From Prolixibacteraceae bacterium (GTDB lineage: Bacteria > Bacteroidota > Bacteroidia > Bacteroidales > Prolixibacteraceae): 26,824 nt of DNA. The translations under genes were made by a program, and so were the position numbers. This document shows, piece by piece, positions 7,854 through 15,395 of this stretch. Each line of letters starts with the position of its first letter. Within the stretch, counting starts at the first letter, position 1. The notes beneath the pieces are model-generated. The model ran no database searches and was not told the DNA's origin. It was given only the letters and a program-made list of their open reading frames with translations. Location of the stretch: positions 1 through 26,824 of the forward strand of contig DAIDJX010000007.1 in the NCBI GenBank assembly GCA_027451165.1, in the 5' to 3' direction.

Positions 7854-8816
7854 TTACTCTTCCGGCAATAGCCAGGTTTCAGTTTCCTTGTTCCGGAGGT
7901 AAGTCTCTATGTGGCGGTCCTTTTTTACCTTATAAATATCGTCCACTTTCAGGATAATGCCTGTTTCCAGCACTTTTCCAAACTGTTCGTGCAAAACGGT
8001 TCCAAAGGTTTTCATGGAAGGCGACAGGTTCATATAGGCATTGAAAAGCGGGGGGATGTTTTCTCCGAACTGCCGTACCGCCTGTACCAGGATTTTGTAG
8101 TCTTCCGCATAGTCAGCCCCATTGAAAATGGTCTCCATTTTGTCGTAATCAATATGAAACTCAAAGGGCTTTTTCGGAGAAACCAGGTTTTCGTCATCCC
8201 GGAAATACTTCATAAAAAAATACTGGATCAAGTTACGGGCATCGGAATGAAAATGGGCGTACATGGTCACTTTCCCGAAGAAATACTTGATTTTGGGATT
8301 GTCAACGGTCAGCGCCCCTAAGCCATCCCACAGATTATCCAGGGCAAAAAGGGCCTTGGCGCCCGCCTTGCTCGACTGGTAAGCAGGGGTCACAAACGAT
8401 CTTCCCAACTCCAGGGTATAGGGAATATATTCTTTGCAGAACTTTTCGGAAAAATCAAACAATTCGGTGGTTGCCAGTTCTATCCTTCCCTGTTCGTCTT
8501 TATGGGCATCCGGACAATAAATAAAACGGTATCCGCCAAGGATTTCCCTGGCATCAGGATTCCAGACGATCAGCTGCTTATAGGGTACTTCCGACAGATC
8601 AAAGGCATCCAGGTCAAGTTCCTCACCAGTGCCGCCACCGGCATCCCTGAAGGTGACTTCCCTCAGCCTTCCGATTTCCCTTATTACAGCAGGAGAATCC
8701 TGCCAGGATACAATGTAAATTTCATTGCCACCTTTGTTGGTCTTCCTCATCATCTTCTCTGGGGTAAGCTCAGCAATGATCTCATCCACGGAGGCAGGAG
8801 CAATTATTTCTTTCAT
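7854..8816 (-). CDS. glsB: GNAT-type N-acyltransferase, probable glycine lipid synthase GlsB
   Basis: This 320-aa protein belongs to the OlsB/hemolysin-like acyltransferase family within the GNAT superfamily. It shows IREIGRLREVTFRDAGGGTG near residue 45, a GGYRFIYC segment near 94, and an ELGRSFVTPAYQ block near 137, the core of this family. Family members transfer a 3-hydroxy fatty acyl group from ACP to the amine of an amino acid. In Bacteroides the GlsB/GlsA pair makes glycine lipids, and the acyltransferase partner immediately upstream (glsA, 52-bp gap, same strand) supports that reading. The amino-acid substrate (glycine versus ornithine or another) cannot be decided from sequence alone. 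It ends 15 bp from the stop of the convergent purF-like gene. Confidence 0.82.
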   Translation of the reverse strand: MKEIIAPASVDEIIAELTPEKMMRKTNKGGNEIYIVSWQDSPAVIREIGRLREVTFRDAGGGTGEELDLDAFDLSEVPYKQLIVWNPDAREILGGYRFIYCPDAHKDEQGRIELATTELFDFSEKFCKEYIPYTLELGRSFVTPAYQSSKAGAKALFALDNLWDGLGALTVDNPKIKYFFGKVTMYAHFHSDARNLIQYFFMKYFRDDENLVSPKKPFEFHIDYDKMETIFNGADYAEDYKILVQAVRQFGENIPPLFNAYMNLSPSMKTFGTVLHEQFGKVLETGIILKVDDIYKVKKDRHIETYLRNKETETWLLPEE

Positions 8817-8868
8817 TTTGCAACGGAATTCAAAGAATCAGCAAAAATATGAAATTATTCCATTTACT

Positions 8869-9732
8869 TCAGCTGTGTTTTTTGTTTGGAGCTTTGTATT
8901 GTGCCGGAAGATCGTATACCAGCTTTTTAACATAGTCAGCCCATTGCAGTTGTGTCCGGCTTTTATCGAAGGTGGACCAGGGAATGGGGTCGCCAAATAT
9001 CAGCCTTATTTTCTTTTTCCGGTGGCGGTAAGTTTCATCCGGCAACAGGAACATCTCCAGGTTCCATTGGATGCCTAAAACCTTGCGCCATTTCGCCACA
9101 AAATAAAACCGGCCGGAGTTTTCGCCGCTGATGTGGACAGGGATCACATCCCGCTGGTATTCCACAGCCTTTGAAATAAAATGCTTCTGCCAATCCAGAT
9201 CAACCACCTTCCCCCTGATCTTTCGGGATGCCAGTCCGGAAGGAAAAATCAGAATCTGCTCTCCCGACTGGTAGGTCTCCTTCATGATCCGGGCGGCCTC
9301 CCGGCTGTTCGACCCATGGTGGTTCACCGGTACAAACAAAGGCTTAAGCGGACGGATACTCATCAGTACATCATTGACCAGAAACTTCAGCTTTCCCAGC
9401 CGTTCGTTGACATTCTTCATCAGCAGGAGCGCATCAAAACCACCCAGCGGGTGATTGGCGGCAAAAATGTAACTGCCCGCTGAAGGAACGTGCTCCAGGC
9501 CAAGCACTTCTTCCTCCACTTCAAAATCTTCCACCGACGCAGTAACGAAATCCATGCCTTTCAGATGACCGTACTTCACGATAAAATTATTCATGAAATC
9601 CAGCCTCATGATGTTATGTATCATCCGGAAGATGAATCCCGGGATCATCCGCGCCATCCCGGGATTCTTCTGCATAAAGATTTCCCTGATATTGATGGGC
9701 TTCAGTACATCTTCCTGATTTCCGGTTTCCAT
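8869..9732 (-). CDS. glsA: PlsC-like O-acyltransferase, probable GlsA
   Basis: This 287-aa protein belongs to the lysophospholipid acyltransferase family. It has an NHPLGGFD block with His94 and Asp100. The His-Asp gap is five residues instead of the classic four, as I recall for the OlsA/GlsA-like branch. A FPSGLASRK block near residue 165 corresponds to the acyl-acceptor motif, and a PVHISGENSGRFY block near 200 follows. Together with GlsB it should add the second, ester-linked fatty acid to an N-acyl amino acid at the inner membrane face. It is the first gene of a two-gene minus-strand operon, divergent from mraZ. Function rests on family motifs plus gene pairing. Confidence 0.82.
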   Translation of the reverse strand: METGNQEDVLKPINIREIFMQKNPGMARMIPGFIFRMIHNIMRLDFMNNFIVKYGHLKGMDFVTASVEDFEVEEEVLGLEHVPSAGSYIFAANHPLGGFDALLLMKNVNERLGKLKFLVNDVLMSIRPLKPLFVPVNHHGSNSREAARIMKETYQSGEQILIFPSGLASRKIRGKVVDLDWQKHFISKAVEYQRDVIPVHISGENSGRFYFVAKWRKVLGIQWNLEMFLLPDETYRHRKKKIRLIFGDPIPWSTFDKSRTQLQWADYVKKLVYDLPAQYKAPNKKHS

Positions 9733-9756
9733 ATTTCAATTTTTTGAACCAAATGA

Positions 9757-9764
9757 CAAAAATA
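9757..9764 (-). promoter_or_regulatory. Candidate glsA -7 box
   Basis: The minus strand reads TATTTTTG, an exact TAnnTTTG match, 24 bp upstream of the glsA start codon. No TTTG-like -33 is found at the standard spacing, so this is a half-supported promoter. Confidence 0.4.
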
Positions 9765-9940
9765 ACCGTGAAAATCAATCTTCTACCCTTTATCCCTCAA
9801 ATAAGTATCATTTTTTTTGCGCTTTTTTATTCCCCCGGAGACGGAGTTATCAACCCCATAAATGCTAACAACCCAATCATCTTTATTCTGTTGATTTATA
9901 ATGCTTTAAATCACATTGGGGTCTCTACAAAAGGCATTGT

Positions 9941-9973
9941 GAACAACTTATGAACAACTTATAAACAAGTGTG
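9941..9973 (+). repeat. 11-bp tandem repeat upstream of mraZ
   Basis: GAACAACTTAT occurs twice back to back (9941-9951 and 9952-9962). A degenerate third unit, AAACAAGTGTG, follows (9963-9973). The period of 11 bp is close to one helical turn. The junctions contain TTATGAACA and TTATAAACA, each two mismatches from a DnaA box TTATCCACA, but this is not enough to call DnaA binding. Confidence 0.6.
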
Positions 9974-10020
9974 ATGTTGTTTAAGTGGAATAAAGTGGAA
10001 TTGTTTGTAACAATGTGTAA
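9971..10020 (+). promoter_or_regulatory. Probable MraZ operator (phased 10-bp repeats)
   Basis: Five consecutive 10-bp units can be aligned: gtgATGTTGT, ttAAGTGGAA, taAAGTGGAA, ttgTTTGTAA and caATGTGTAA. Units two and three (9981-10000) are nearly identical and the others are degenerate. Known MraZ proteins bind arrays of short GTG- or TGGG-containing direct repeats with a 10-bp period just upstream of mraZ, including an AAAGTG type in Mollicutes. The array starts 90 bp before the mraZ start codon and covers the probable -33 region, which fits autorepression. Confidence 0.62.
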
Positions 10021-10038
10021 TGAATTTTACTATTTTTA
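10004..10038 (+). promoter_or_regulatory. Possible mraZ/dcw promoter
   Basis: TTTG (10004-10007) lies 23 bp before TATTTTTA (10031-10038), which matches TAnnTTTG at all but the last base. The spacer is a little long. An alternative AAAATTTG at 10045-10052 would leave almost no leader. The TTTG lies inside the operator array and in the 15-bp perfect inverted repeat ATTGTT-TGT-AACAAT (10000-10014). Confidence 0.38.
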
Positions 10039-10060
10039 CTTCATAAAATTTGAATAAAAA

Positions 10061-10531
10061 ATGATCAGATTTTCCGCCAGGTACAGTGCTTTGATTGACG
10101 ACAAAGGGAGAGTTGTTCTTCCGGCCGCGTTGAAGAAAGCCATGGGAGAGCTGGCGGAAGAACCGGTTGTGGTAGAGAAAGATATATACAAATCGTGTCT
10201 CAACATCTATCCTCAAAAATTCTGGGATGAAAGAATAGCCAAGATAGAAAAAAAACTGAACCCTTTTAATGAGACAGATGACGATCTCCTTTCCGAGTTG
10301 TATGAAAACTTTACCACCCTGATGATGGCGCCCAACGGCCGGATCAACATTCCCGATGATTTTATGGATCATGCGGGAATTGCCAGTGCCGACAGAGAAG
10401 TGATCTTTGTTGGAAAGGGGCAATCCATCACCCTCTGGAATGAGAAATTATACCGGGAAATCAAGCAAACCCGGGCCCCGCTCAGGGAAATGTACAAGGA
10501 AAGGTTGGGCAATAACAGCGAAAATGACTGA
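10061..10531 (+). CDS. mraZ: Transcriptional regulator MraZ
   Basis: This 156-aa protein has two SpoVT/AbrB-like domains, as in all MraZ proteins. The first carries DDKGRVVLPAAL at about residues 13-24, and the second carries NGRINIPDDF near 93-102, so the usual GRV-type second motif has an Ile variant. MraZ forms ring-shaped oligomers that bind repeats upstream of its own gene and usually repress the dcw operon. A candidate operator lies just upstream (9971-10020). The chain is slightly longer than the E. coli protein, with a charged C-terminal helix. It is the first gene of the operon; rsmH starts 2 bp after its stop. Confidence 0.95.
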   Translation: MIRFSARYSALIDDKGRVVLPAALKKAMGELAEEPVVVEKDIYKSCLNIYPQKFWDERIAKIEKKLNPFNETDDDLLSELYENFTTLMMAPNGRINIPDDFMDHAGIASADREVIFVGKGQSITLWNEKLYREIKQTRAPLREMYKERLGNNSEND

Positions 10532-10533
10532 CC

Positions 10534-11436
10534 ATGAATGCCTTTCACTCACCGGTTATGTTAAAGCAGTCGATCGACGGGCTTTCCATCCAACCAAACG
10601 GGATCTACGTAGATGCCACTTTTGGTGGGGGTGGTCATTCCCGGGAAATCCTCAACCATTTGACGGGAGGAAGACTAATCGCTTTTGACCAGGATGAGGA
10701 AGCCCTGAAAAATGCACCGCCGGATCCCCGCATCACTTTTATCCGAAGCAATTTCAGGTACCTGAAAAATTTTCTGCGTTACCATCAGATCGATGGAGTG
10801 GACGGAATCCTTGCCGACCTCGGGGTATCATCCCATGATTTTGATGAGGCCGACAGGGGATTTTCCTTCCGTTTCGATGCTCCCCTCGATATGCGCATGA
10901 ACAGGGACCAGGCCCTTACCGCAGCCCATATCATCAACCATTACCCCGGTGAACGCCTGACAGAAATATTCAGAAAGTACGGGGAAATTCAAAACGCCTT
11001 CCGCTTGTCAACGGTACTTGAGTCAGCCAGAGCTGAAAAAGAAATCCTTACAACCGGTGAACTGCTGTCGGCAATTCAGGCTTGTGTCCCACGCGCCGTC
11101 GAAAAAAAATACCTCGCACAGGTCTTTCAGTCACTGCGGATGACCGTCAACGAGGAACTGACAGTCCTTGAAGAGTTTTTGCCGGCTTCCCTGGAAGCGC
11201 TGAAACCCGGTGGCCGGCTGGTCATTATTGCATACCACAGCCTGGAAGACCGGCTGGTAAAGAACTTTTTGCGCTCAGGAAACCTTGAAGGCAGGCTGGA
11301 AAAAGATTTTTATGGCAACCTGCTGACCCCCTTCACGCTGATCACTAAAAAAGCGATCGTACCTGATGAAGAAGAGTTGTTGATCAACCCGCGGTCCAGG
11401 AGCGCCAAACTCCGGATCGCTGAAAAAAAACAGTAA
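10534..11436 (+). CDS. rsmH: 16S rRNA (cytosine(1402)-N4)-methyltransferase
   Basis: RsmH (MraW) methylates N4 of C1402 in 16S rRNA, using SAM, in the decoding centre. The 300-aa chain begins FHSPVMLKQSIDGL, as is usual for the family. It carries the SAM-binding motif DATFGGGGHSREIL near residue 27, AFDQDEEAL near 50, and the family signature ADLGVSSHDFDEADRGFSFRFD near 92-113 followed by PLDMRMN. The C-terminal part has the VIIAYHSLEDRLVKNF block. The length is typical. It follows mraZ by 2 bp and precedes ftsL by 2 bp, so translation is probably coupled. Confidence 0.97.
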   Translation: MNAFHSPVMLKQSIDGLSIQPNGIYVDATFGGGGHSREILNHLTGGRLIAFDQDEEALKNAPPDPRITFIRSNFRYLKNFLRYHQIDGVDGILADLGVSSHDFDEADRGFSFRFDAPLDMRMNRDQALTAAHIINHYPGERLTEIFRKYGEIQNAFRLSTVLESARAEKEILTTGELLSAIQACVPRAVEKKYLAQVFQSLRMTVNEELTVLEEFLPASLEALKPGGRLVIIAYHSLEDRLVKNFLRSGNLEGRLEKDFYGNLLTPFTLITKKAIVPDEEELLINPRSRSAKLRIAEKKQ

Positions 11437-11438
11437 AC

Positions 11439-11795
11439 ATGGCCGAAAAAAACAATACCAAACAAAGACCGGGCGTCAGTTCTTTCCTCCGGGGAACCAT
11501 TCTGACCGACGAACGTGTAACCCGCCAGTTTACTTTTATCGCTTTTCTGGCTTTTCTCGGACTTGTGCTGATCACCAACCGGTACCGTTCAGAAAAGGTA
11601 ATCAAGGAAATTGAAGTCCTGCAGGATACTATCAATGACCTGAGATCCCAGTCGATTACCAACTCATCCACACTGATGAACCTGAGCAAACCTTCGGAAA
11701 TATCCCAAAAGGTAAAAAAGGCCGGGTTGGGTCTTCAGGAACAGGTGAAAGCACCCCGGAAAATTGTCGTAAAGAAAATGAAGGAGAAAAAATGA
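11439..11795 (+). CDS. ftsL: FtsL-like cell division protein
   Basis: This is a 118-aa bitopic membrane protein of the Bacteroidota FtsL-like type. A charged cytoplasmic N-terminus of about 30 residues leads into one transmembrane segment (about residues 31-47, FTFIAFLAFLGLVLITN). A predicted coiled coil follows (about 50-85, SEKVIKEIEVLQDTINDLRSQ), and the tail is Lys-rich. FtsL joins FtsB and FtsQ in the complex that activates FtsW-FtsI at the septum. Sequence identity to FtsL of other phyla is low, so the call rests on topology, size and position between rsmH and ftsI. Its TGA overlaps the ftsI start as ATGA. Confidence 0.85.
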   Translation: MAEKNNTKQRPGVSSFLRGTILTDERVTRQFTFIAFLAFLGLVLITNRYRSEKVIKEIEVLQDTINDLRSQSITNSSTLMNLSKPSEISQKVKKAGLGLQEQVKAPRKIVVKKMKEKK

Positions 11796-13723
11796 ACCTG
11801 AGGAACATCATACTGACAAGATTGGCCATCATTTACATGCTGATGGCGCTGTTGGCGCTGGCGGTAGTACTGAAGGTGCTCACTATTCAGAACATTAAAA
11901 CTGCCAAATGGGAGAAAATTGCCGACAATCTTTCCAACTTCACAGTCAAGCTAAAACCCACCAGGGGTAACATCTGCGCCGACGATGGCAATGTGCTGGC
12001 CACTTCAGTTCCCGGATATTTTGTCAGGATCGATATGGGAGCCTCAGGCGTGCGGAAGATATATGCCCAGAAAAGTGATTCCCTGGCCCTGATGCTCTCC
12101 TCCTTCTTTAAAAACGCCTCTGTCAAGGAATACAAAAGAAGGCTGGACAAGGCCTACCGGGAAAAGGACAGGGGATATATGCTGACCCCGAGGAAGATTA
12201 ATTATTTTGAACTACAGAAAGTAAAGAATTTTCCCATCCTGAGGAAGGGAGCCTTCGGGGGAGGGCGGATCATTGAACAGGAAAACAAACGTGTCCTGCC
12301 GCTGGGCAAACTGGCATCAAGGACCATCGGGACCCTTAACATCGGAGCTTCTGCCGACCGGTCGGCAAGTGTTGGAAATACCGGAATCGAACAAGCCTTT
12401 GAAAAATACCTGGCAGGCGAGGAAGGTGTTGGCTACCGGCAAAACCTGTCGGGACGCTGGCTGAACAGGGTGGAAATTCAGCCTAAGGATGGCATGGATA
12501 TCATGACCACCATTAATATCCGTTACCAGGACATTACCGAAAGTGCCCTTGAAAAACAGCTGAAATCAAGCCAGGCAGAATGGGGAACCGCCATCCTCAT
12601 GGAAGTTAAAACCGGCGAAGTCAAGGCCATTGCCAACCTGGGCAGGGTGGCTCCCGGCAGGTACGAAGAAACATACAACTTCGCCCTGGGCCATGCCGGT
12701 TGTTATGAACCGGGATCCACCTTTAAACTGGTCTCCCTGATGGCTGCCCTTGACCAGGGACTGGTGGATACCAGCGACGTCTTTGATACCGGCACCGGCA
12801 TGTGGAAATATGGCGGCGGAACGATTTATGACAGCGATTATGGACATGGAGGCAAGCACGGCCCTATGACGGTGAAAAAGATCTTTGAAAAATCTTCCAA
12901 TGTGGGGGTCGCAAAAATCATCACCACCTGTTATGGGGACAATCCGGAAAAATATGTCAACCGGATTACAAAAATGGGCATCCATAAACCGTTGGGGGTG
13001 GAACTGGAGGGAGAAGGGGTACCTTATTTCAAACACCCGGGAAATGATGACTGGTGGGGAACGACGCTGGCATGGATGTCATTCGGGTATGAAAGCAAAA
13101 TGACCCCCCTTCAGATACTTGCCTTCTATAATGCTGTAGCCAACAACGGGAAAATGATGAAACCCTATTTTGTACGGCAAATTCAGAACAAGGGAGATGT
13201 GGTTGAAAGCATGGGCCCTGAAGTGCTGAACAGTTCCATTGCTTCCCGCACCACGATCCGCAAAGTCCGCGACATGCTCGTTGGAGTGGTTGAAGAAGGT
13301 ACCGGGAAAGAAATGAAAAGCAAAATCATCAAAATGGCCGGGAAGACGGGAACTGCCCAGATTTCAACCGGGAAAGGCGGCTATGGGAAAGGTTTGTACC
13401 TCGCCTCGTTCGTCGGCTATTTTCCTGCCGATGATCCGGTGTATTCCATGATCGTCACGGTAAACAAACCAAAGGGAGCCTATTATGGTGGGGCCGTAGC
13501 CATGCCGGTCTTCAGGGAAACAGCAGAAAAAGTATTTGCCGTCTTCCAGCACATTGATGAATCCTCTCCGGAAGAGCCTGAAATCGCTATGCTTCCCGAC
13601 GTAAAAAACGGCTATACCCGCGATGTGGTCAGGGTAATGAACGAGCTGGACATCGACTACAAGGGGAGAAAACCCAAAACAGAACTCACCAAAACTGTCA
13701 AGGATGGGGAGGTTATAAAGTGA
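11792..13723 (+). CDS. ftsI: Septal transpeptidase FtsI (PBP3-type), C-terminal PASTA part split off
   Basis: FtsI crosslinks septal peptidoglycan together with FtsW. The 643-aa chain has one N-terminal membrane anchor (about residues 9-30), a dimerisation/pedestal region starting at PTRGNICADDGNVLATS, and a transpeptidase domain. The penicillin-binding motifs are Ser309-Thr-Phe-Lys312 (EPGSTFKL), Ser368-Ser-Asn370 (SSNVG) and Lys518-Thr-Gly520 (GKTGTAQ), so catalysis should be intact. After about residue 590 the chain enters the PASTA region (LPDVKNGYTRDVVRVMNEL) but stops at TGA 13721-13723. The matching second PASTA domain continues in the next frame from the overlapping GTG at 13720. Intact relatives are about 700 aa; 643 plus 63 gives that length. 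See the frameshift finding. Confidence 0.94.
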   Translation: MNLRNIILTRLAIIYMLMALLALAVVLKVLTIQNIKTAKWEKIADNLSNFTVKLKPTRGNICADDGNVLATSVPGYFVRIDMGASGVRKIYAQKSDSLALMLSSFFKNASVKEYKRRLDKAYREKDRGYMLTPRKINYFELQKVKNFPILRKGAFGGGRIIEQENKRVLPLGKLASRTIGTLNIGASADRSASVGNTGIEQAFEKYLAGEEGVGYRQNLSGRWLNRVEIQPKDGMDIMTTINIRYQDITESALEKQLKSSQAEWGTAILMEVKTGEVKAIANLGRVAPGRYEETYNFALGHAGCYEPGSTFKLVSLMAALDQGLVDTSDVFDTGTGMWKYGGGTIYDSDYGHGGKHGPMTVKKIFEKSSNVGVAKIITTCYGDNPEKYVNRITKMGIHKPLGVELEGEGVPYFKHPGNDDWWGTTLAWMSFGYESKMTPLQILAFYNAVANNGKMMKPYFVRQIQNKGDVVESMGPEVLNSSIASRTTIRKVRDMLVGVVEEGTGKEMKSKIIKMAGKTGTAQISTGKGGYGKGLYLASFVGYFPADDPVYSMIVTVNKPKGAYYGGAVAMPVFRETAEKVFAVFQHIDESSPEEPEIAMLPDVKNGYTRDVVRVMNELDIDYKGRKPKTELTKTVKDGEVIK

Positions 13724-13911
13724 AAGACAATGAAGTAGCGGAAGACAGGGTCCCGGATGTCAGGGGCATGGGCGCCCGCGATGCTGTCTTTCTGCTCGAA
13801 AAATCGGGATTGCAGGTAAGGGTGAATGGCATCGGAAAAGTCAGAAATCAGTCACTGTTACCGGGATACAAATACAAAAAAGGCCAGACCATCACCTTAA
13901 CTATGGGCTAA
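13720..13911 (+). CDS. PASTA domain, detached C-terminus of FtsI
   Basis: This frame encodes 63 aa from a GTG start that overlaps the ftsI stop as GTGA. It contains one full PASTA repeat: VPDVRGMGARDAVFLLEKSG, then LQVRVNGIGKV, and a terminal KKGQTITLTMG. PASTA domains bind beta-lactam-like and muropeptide ligands. In most Bacteroidota this repeat is the end of FtsI, so the gene is either a small translationally coupled protein or the rest of FtsI reached by a frameshift. It has no signal peptide or membrane segment, so an independently made product would stay in the cytoplasm, which argues for a fused origin or a sequence error. murE begins 5 bp downstream. Confidence 0.7.
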   Translation: MKDNEVAEDRVPDVRGMGARDAVFLLEKSGLQVRVNGIGKVRNQSLLPGYKYKKGQTITLTMG

Positions 13912-13916
13912 TTGTT

Positions 13917-15395
13917 ATGAAATACTGGAATGAAATACAACCCGGCACCGGGATTCTCGAAACCGCCGGCAGCGGAAACCCTGTCATCAGTGCAATCACC
14001 TTTGACTCCAGAACAGTCACCCCCGGAAGTTGCTATATAGCCCGCAAGGGAACCCATACCGATGGTCACCGGTACATTGGCTCCGCTGTCGAAAAAGGGG
14101 CTTCTGTTGTCGTGTGTGAAGTTCTTCCGGAAATACCCGACAGTCGGGCACGCTATATAAAGGTAAGAGATGCTGATGAGGCGATGGGTTGGATTGCGGC
14201 CGCCTGGCACGGATTTCCTTCCCGGAAAATCAAAGTCATCGGCGTCACCGGCACCAATGGGAAAACCAGCATAGCCACCCTCCTTTTCCGGCTTTTTAGA
14301 AAACTGGGTTACCAGGCAGGACTGATTTCCACCATCACCACCCATGTGGGCGATGAGTGTGAAATTTCGACCCACACCACTCCCGACTCCCTGAAGGTGC
14401 AGTCTTTACTGGCCCGGATGGTGGATGCCGGATGCGATTACTGTTTTATGGAAGTCAGCTCTCATGCCGTGGTGCAACACCGCATCACCGGCATCCGGTT
14501 CGCCGGGGGGATTTTCACCAACCTTACCCACGACCATCTCGACTACCACCTTACTTTTTCAGCTTACCTGAATGCAAAAAAGGGATTCTTCGATCAGTTG
14601 CCGGCTGAGGCCTTTGCCCTGGTAAATATCGACGACCGGAACGGGGAGGTCATGGTACAAAACACCTCAGCGTCAAAATACACCTTCTCCACCCGGTCAA
14701 TGGCCAATTTCCGGTGTAAGGTCATTGAATTCCACTTCAACGGCATGTTGCTGGAGATAGACGGCACGGAAGTATGGACCCATTTTGTCGGGAAATTCAA
14801 CGCCTCCAACCTCCTTGCCGTGTATGCCGGCGCCATCCTGCTGCAACAGCAGAAAGAAGAAGTTCTTCAGGTTCTTAGCGAGCTGACGCCCGTCAGCGGA
14901 CGGTTTGAAACCATCCGCAGCACTGACGGTAAAATGGCCATTGTAGACTATGCCCATACGCCCGATGCCCTGAAGAATGTGTTGTCGGCCATTGCTGAAA
15001 TCCGTTCCGGAGAAGAACAGGTGATCACCGTGGTTGGCGCAGGCGGTGACCGCGACCGTACCAAAAGACCCGAAATGGCCAAAGAAGCCTTACTCGCCAG
15101 CGACCGGGTGATCCTGACCTCCGACAATCCGCGAACGGAAGATCCGGAAGCCATCATCCGGGAAATGGAAGCGGGGGTCACTGCCGAGCACAGCAAGAAG
15201 GTACTTTCCATCGCCAACCGCAGGGAAGCCATAAAAACAGCCTGCATGATGGCCCGCCCGGGAGACATCATCCTCATTGCAGGAAAAGGGCATGAGGACT
15301 ATCAGGAAATCAACGGGGTCAAATACCATTTCGACGACCGGGAAATCGTCAGGGAAATTTTCGGAACCAACCAACCAGAGGAGGAACAGGCATGA
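13917..15395 (+). CDS. murE: UDP-MurNAc-L-Ala-D-Glu:meso-diaminopimelate ligase
   Basis: MurE adds the third residue to the stem peptide in the cytoplasm. The 492-aa chain has the three Mur-ligase domains. The N-terminal UDP-binding part has FDSRTVTPGSCYIARKG near residue 24. The ATP loop is Gly109-Val-Thr-Gly-Thr-Asn-Gly-Lys-Thr117, and the central TTPDSLKVQSLL and EVSSHAVVQHR follow. The C-terminal domain has DYAHTPDALKNVL and the sequence Asp403-Asn-Pro-Arg406 (LTSDNPRTEDP). The DNPR motif is the known marker for meso-diaminopimelate rather than lysine. Length is normal. Its stop overlaps the mraY start (ATGA). Confidence 0.97.
   Translation: MKYWNEIQPGTGILETAGSGNPVISAITFDSRTVTPGSCYIARKGTHTDGHRYIGSAVEKGASVVVCEVLPEIPDSRARYIKVRDADEAMGWIAAAWHGFPSRKIKVIGVTGTNGKTSIATLLFRLFRKLGYQAGLISTITTHVGDECEISTHTTPDSLKVQSLLARMVDAGCDYCFMEVSSHAVVQHRITGIRFAGGIFTNLTHDHLDYHLTFSAYLNAKKGFFDQLPAEAFALVNIDDRNGEVMVQNTSASKYTFSTRSMANFRCKVIEFHFNGMLLEIDGTEVWTHFVGKFNASNLLAVYAGAILLQQQKEEVLQVLSELTPVSGRFETIRSTDGKMAIVDYAHTPDALKNVLSAIAEIRSGEEQVITVVGAGGDRDRTKRPEMAKEALLASDRVILTSDNPRTEDPEAIIREMEAGVTAEHSKKVLSIANRREAIKTACMMARPGDIILIAGKGHEDYQEINGVKYHFDDREIVREIFGTNQPEEEQA

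Larger units (their letters stand above)
9733..10060. other. Divergent regulatory spacer between glsA and mraZ
   Basis: This 328-bp AT-rich stretch separates the glsA and mraZ start codons. It holds a -7 box for glsA at its left end, and an 11-bp tandem repeat, a phased 10-bp repeat array and the probable mraZ promoter at its right end. The middle part (about 9770-9935) shows no gene or convincing motif. A 69-codon frame at 9744-9953 has no recognisable features and is not called. Confidence 0.7.

Noticed and set aside
7838..7855. AACAAA-tccagc-TTTGTT hairpin between the purF-like gene and glsB
   Set aside because: The stem is only A/T-rich, overlaps both stop codons and has no T-tract, so I do not call it a terminator.
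9897..9902. TATAAT sequence upstream of mraZ
   Set aside because: It matches the E. coli -10 box, but Bacteroidota use the TAnnTTTG type, and no fitting upstream box is present.
9744..9953. 69-codon plus-strand frame in the glsA-mraZ spacer
   Set aside because: Low-complexity Ile/Asn/Phe composition of AT-rich DNA, no start signal or family features, and it runs over the repeat elements.
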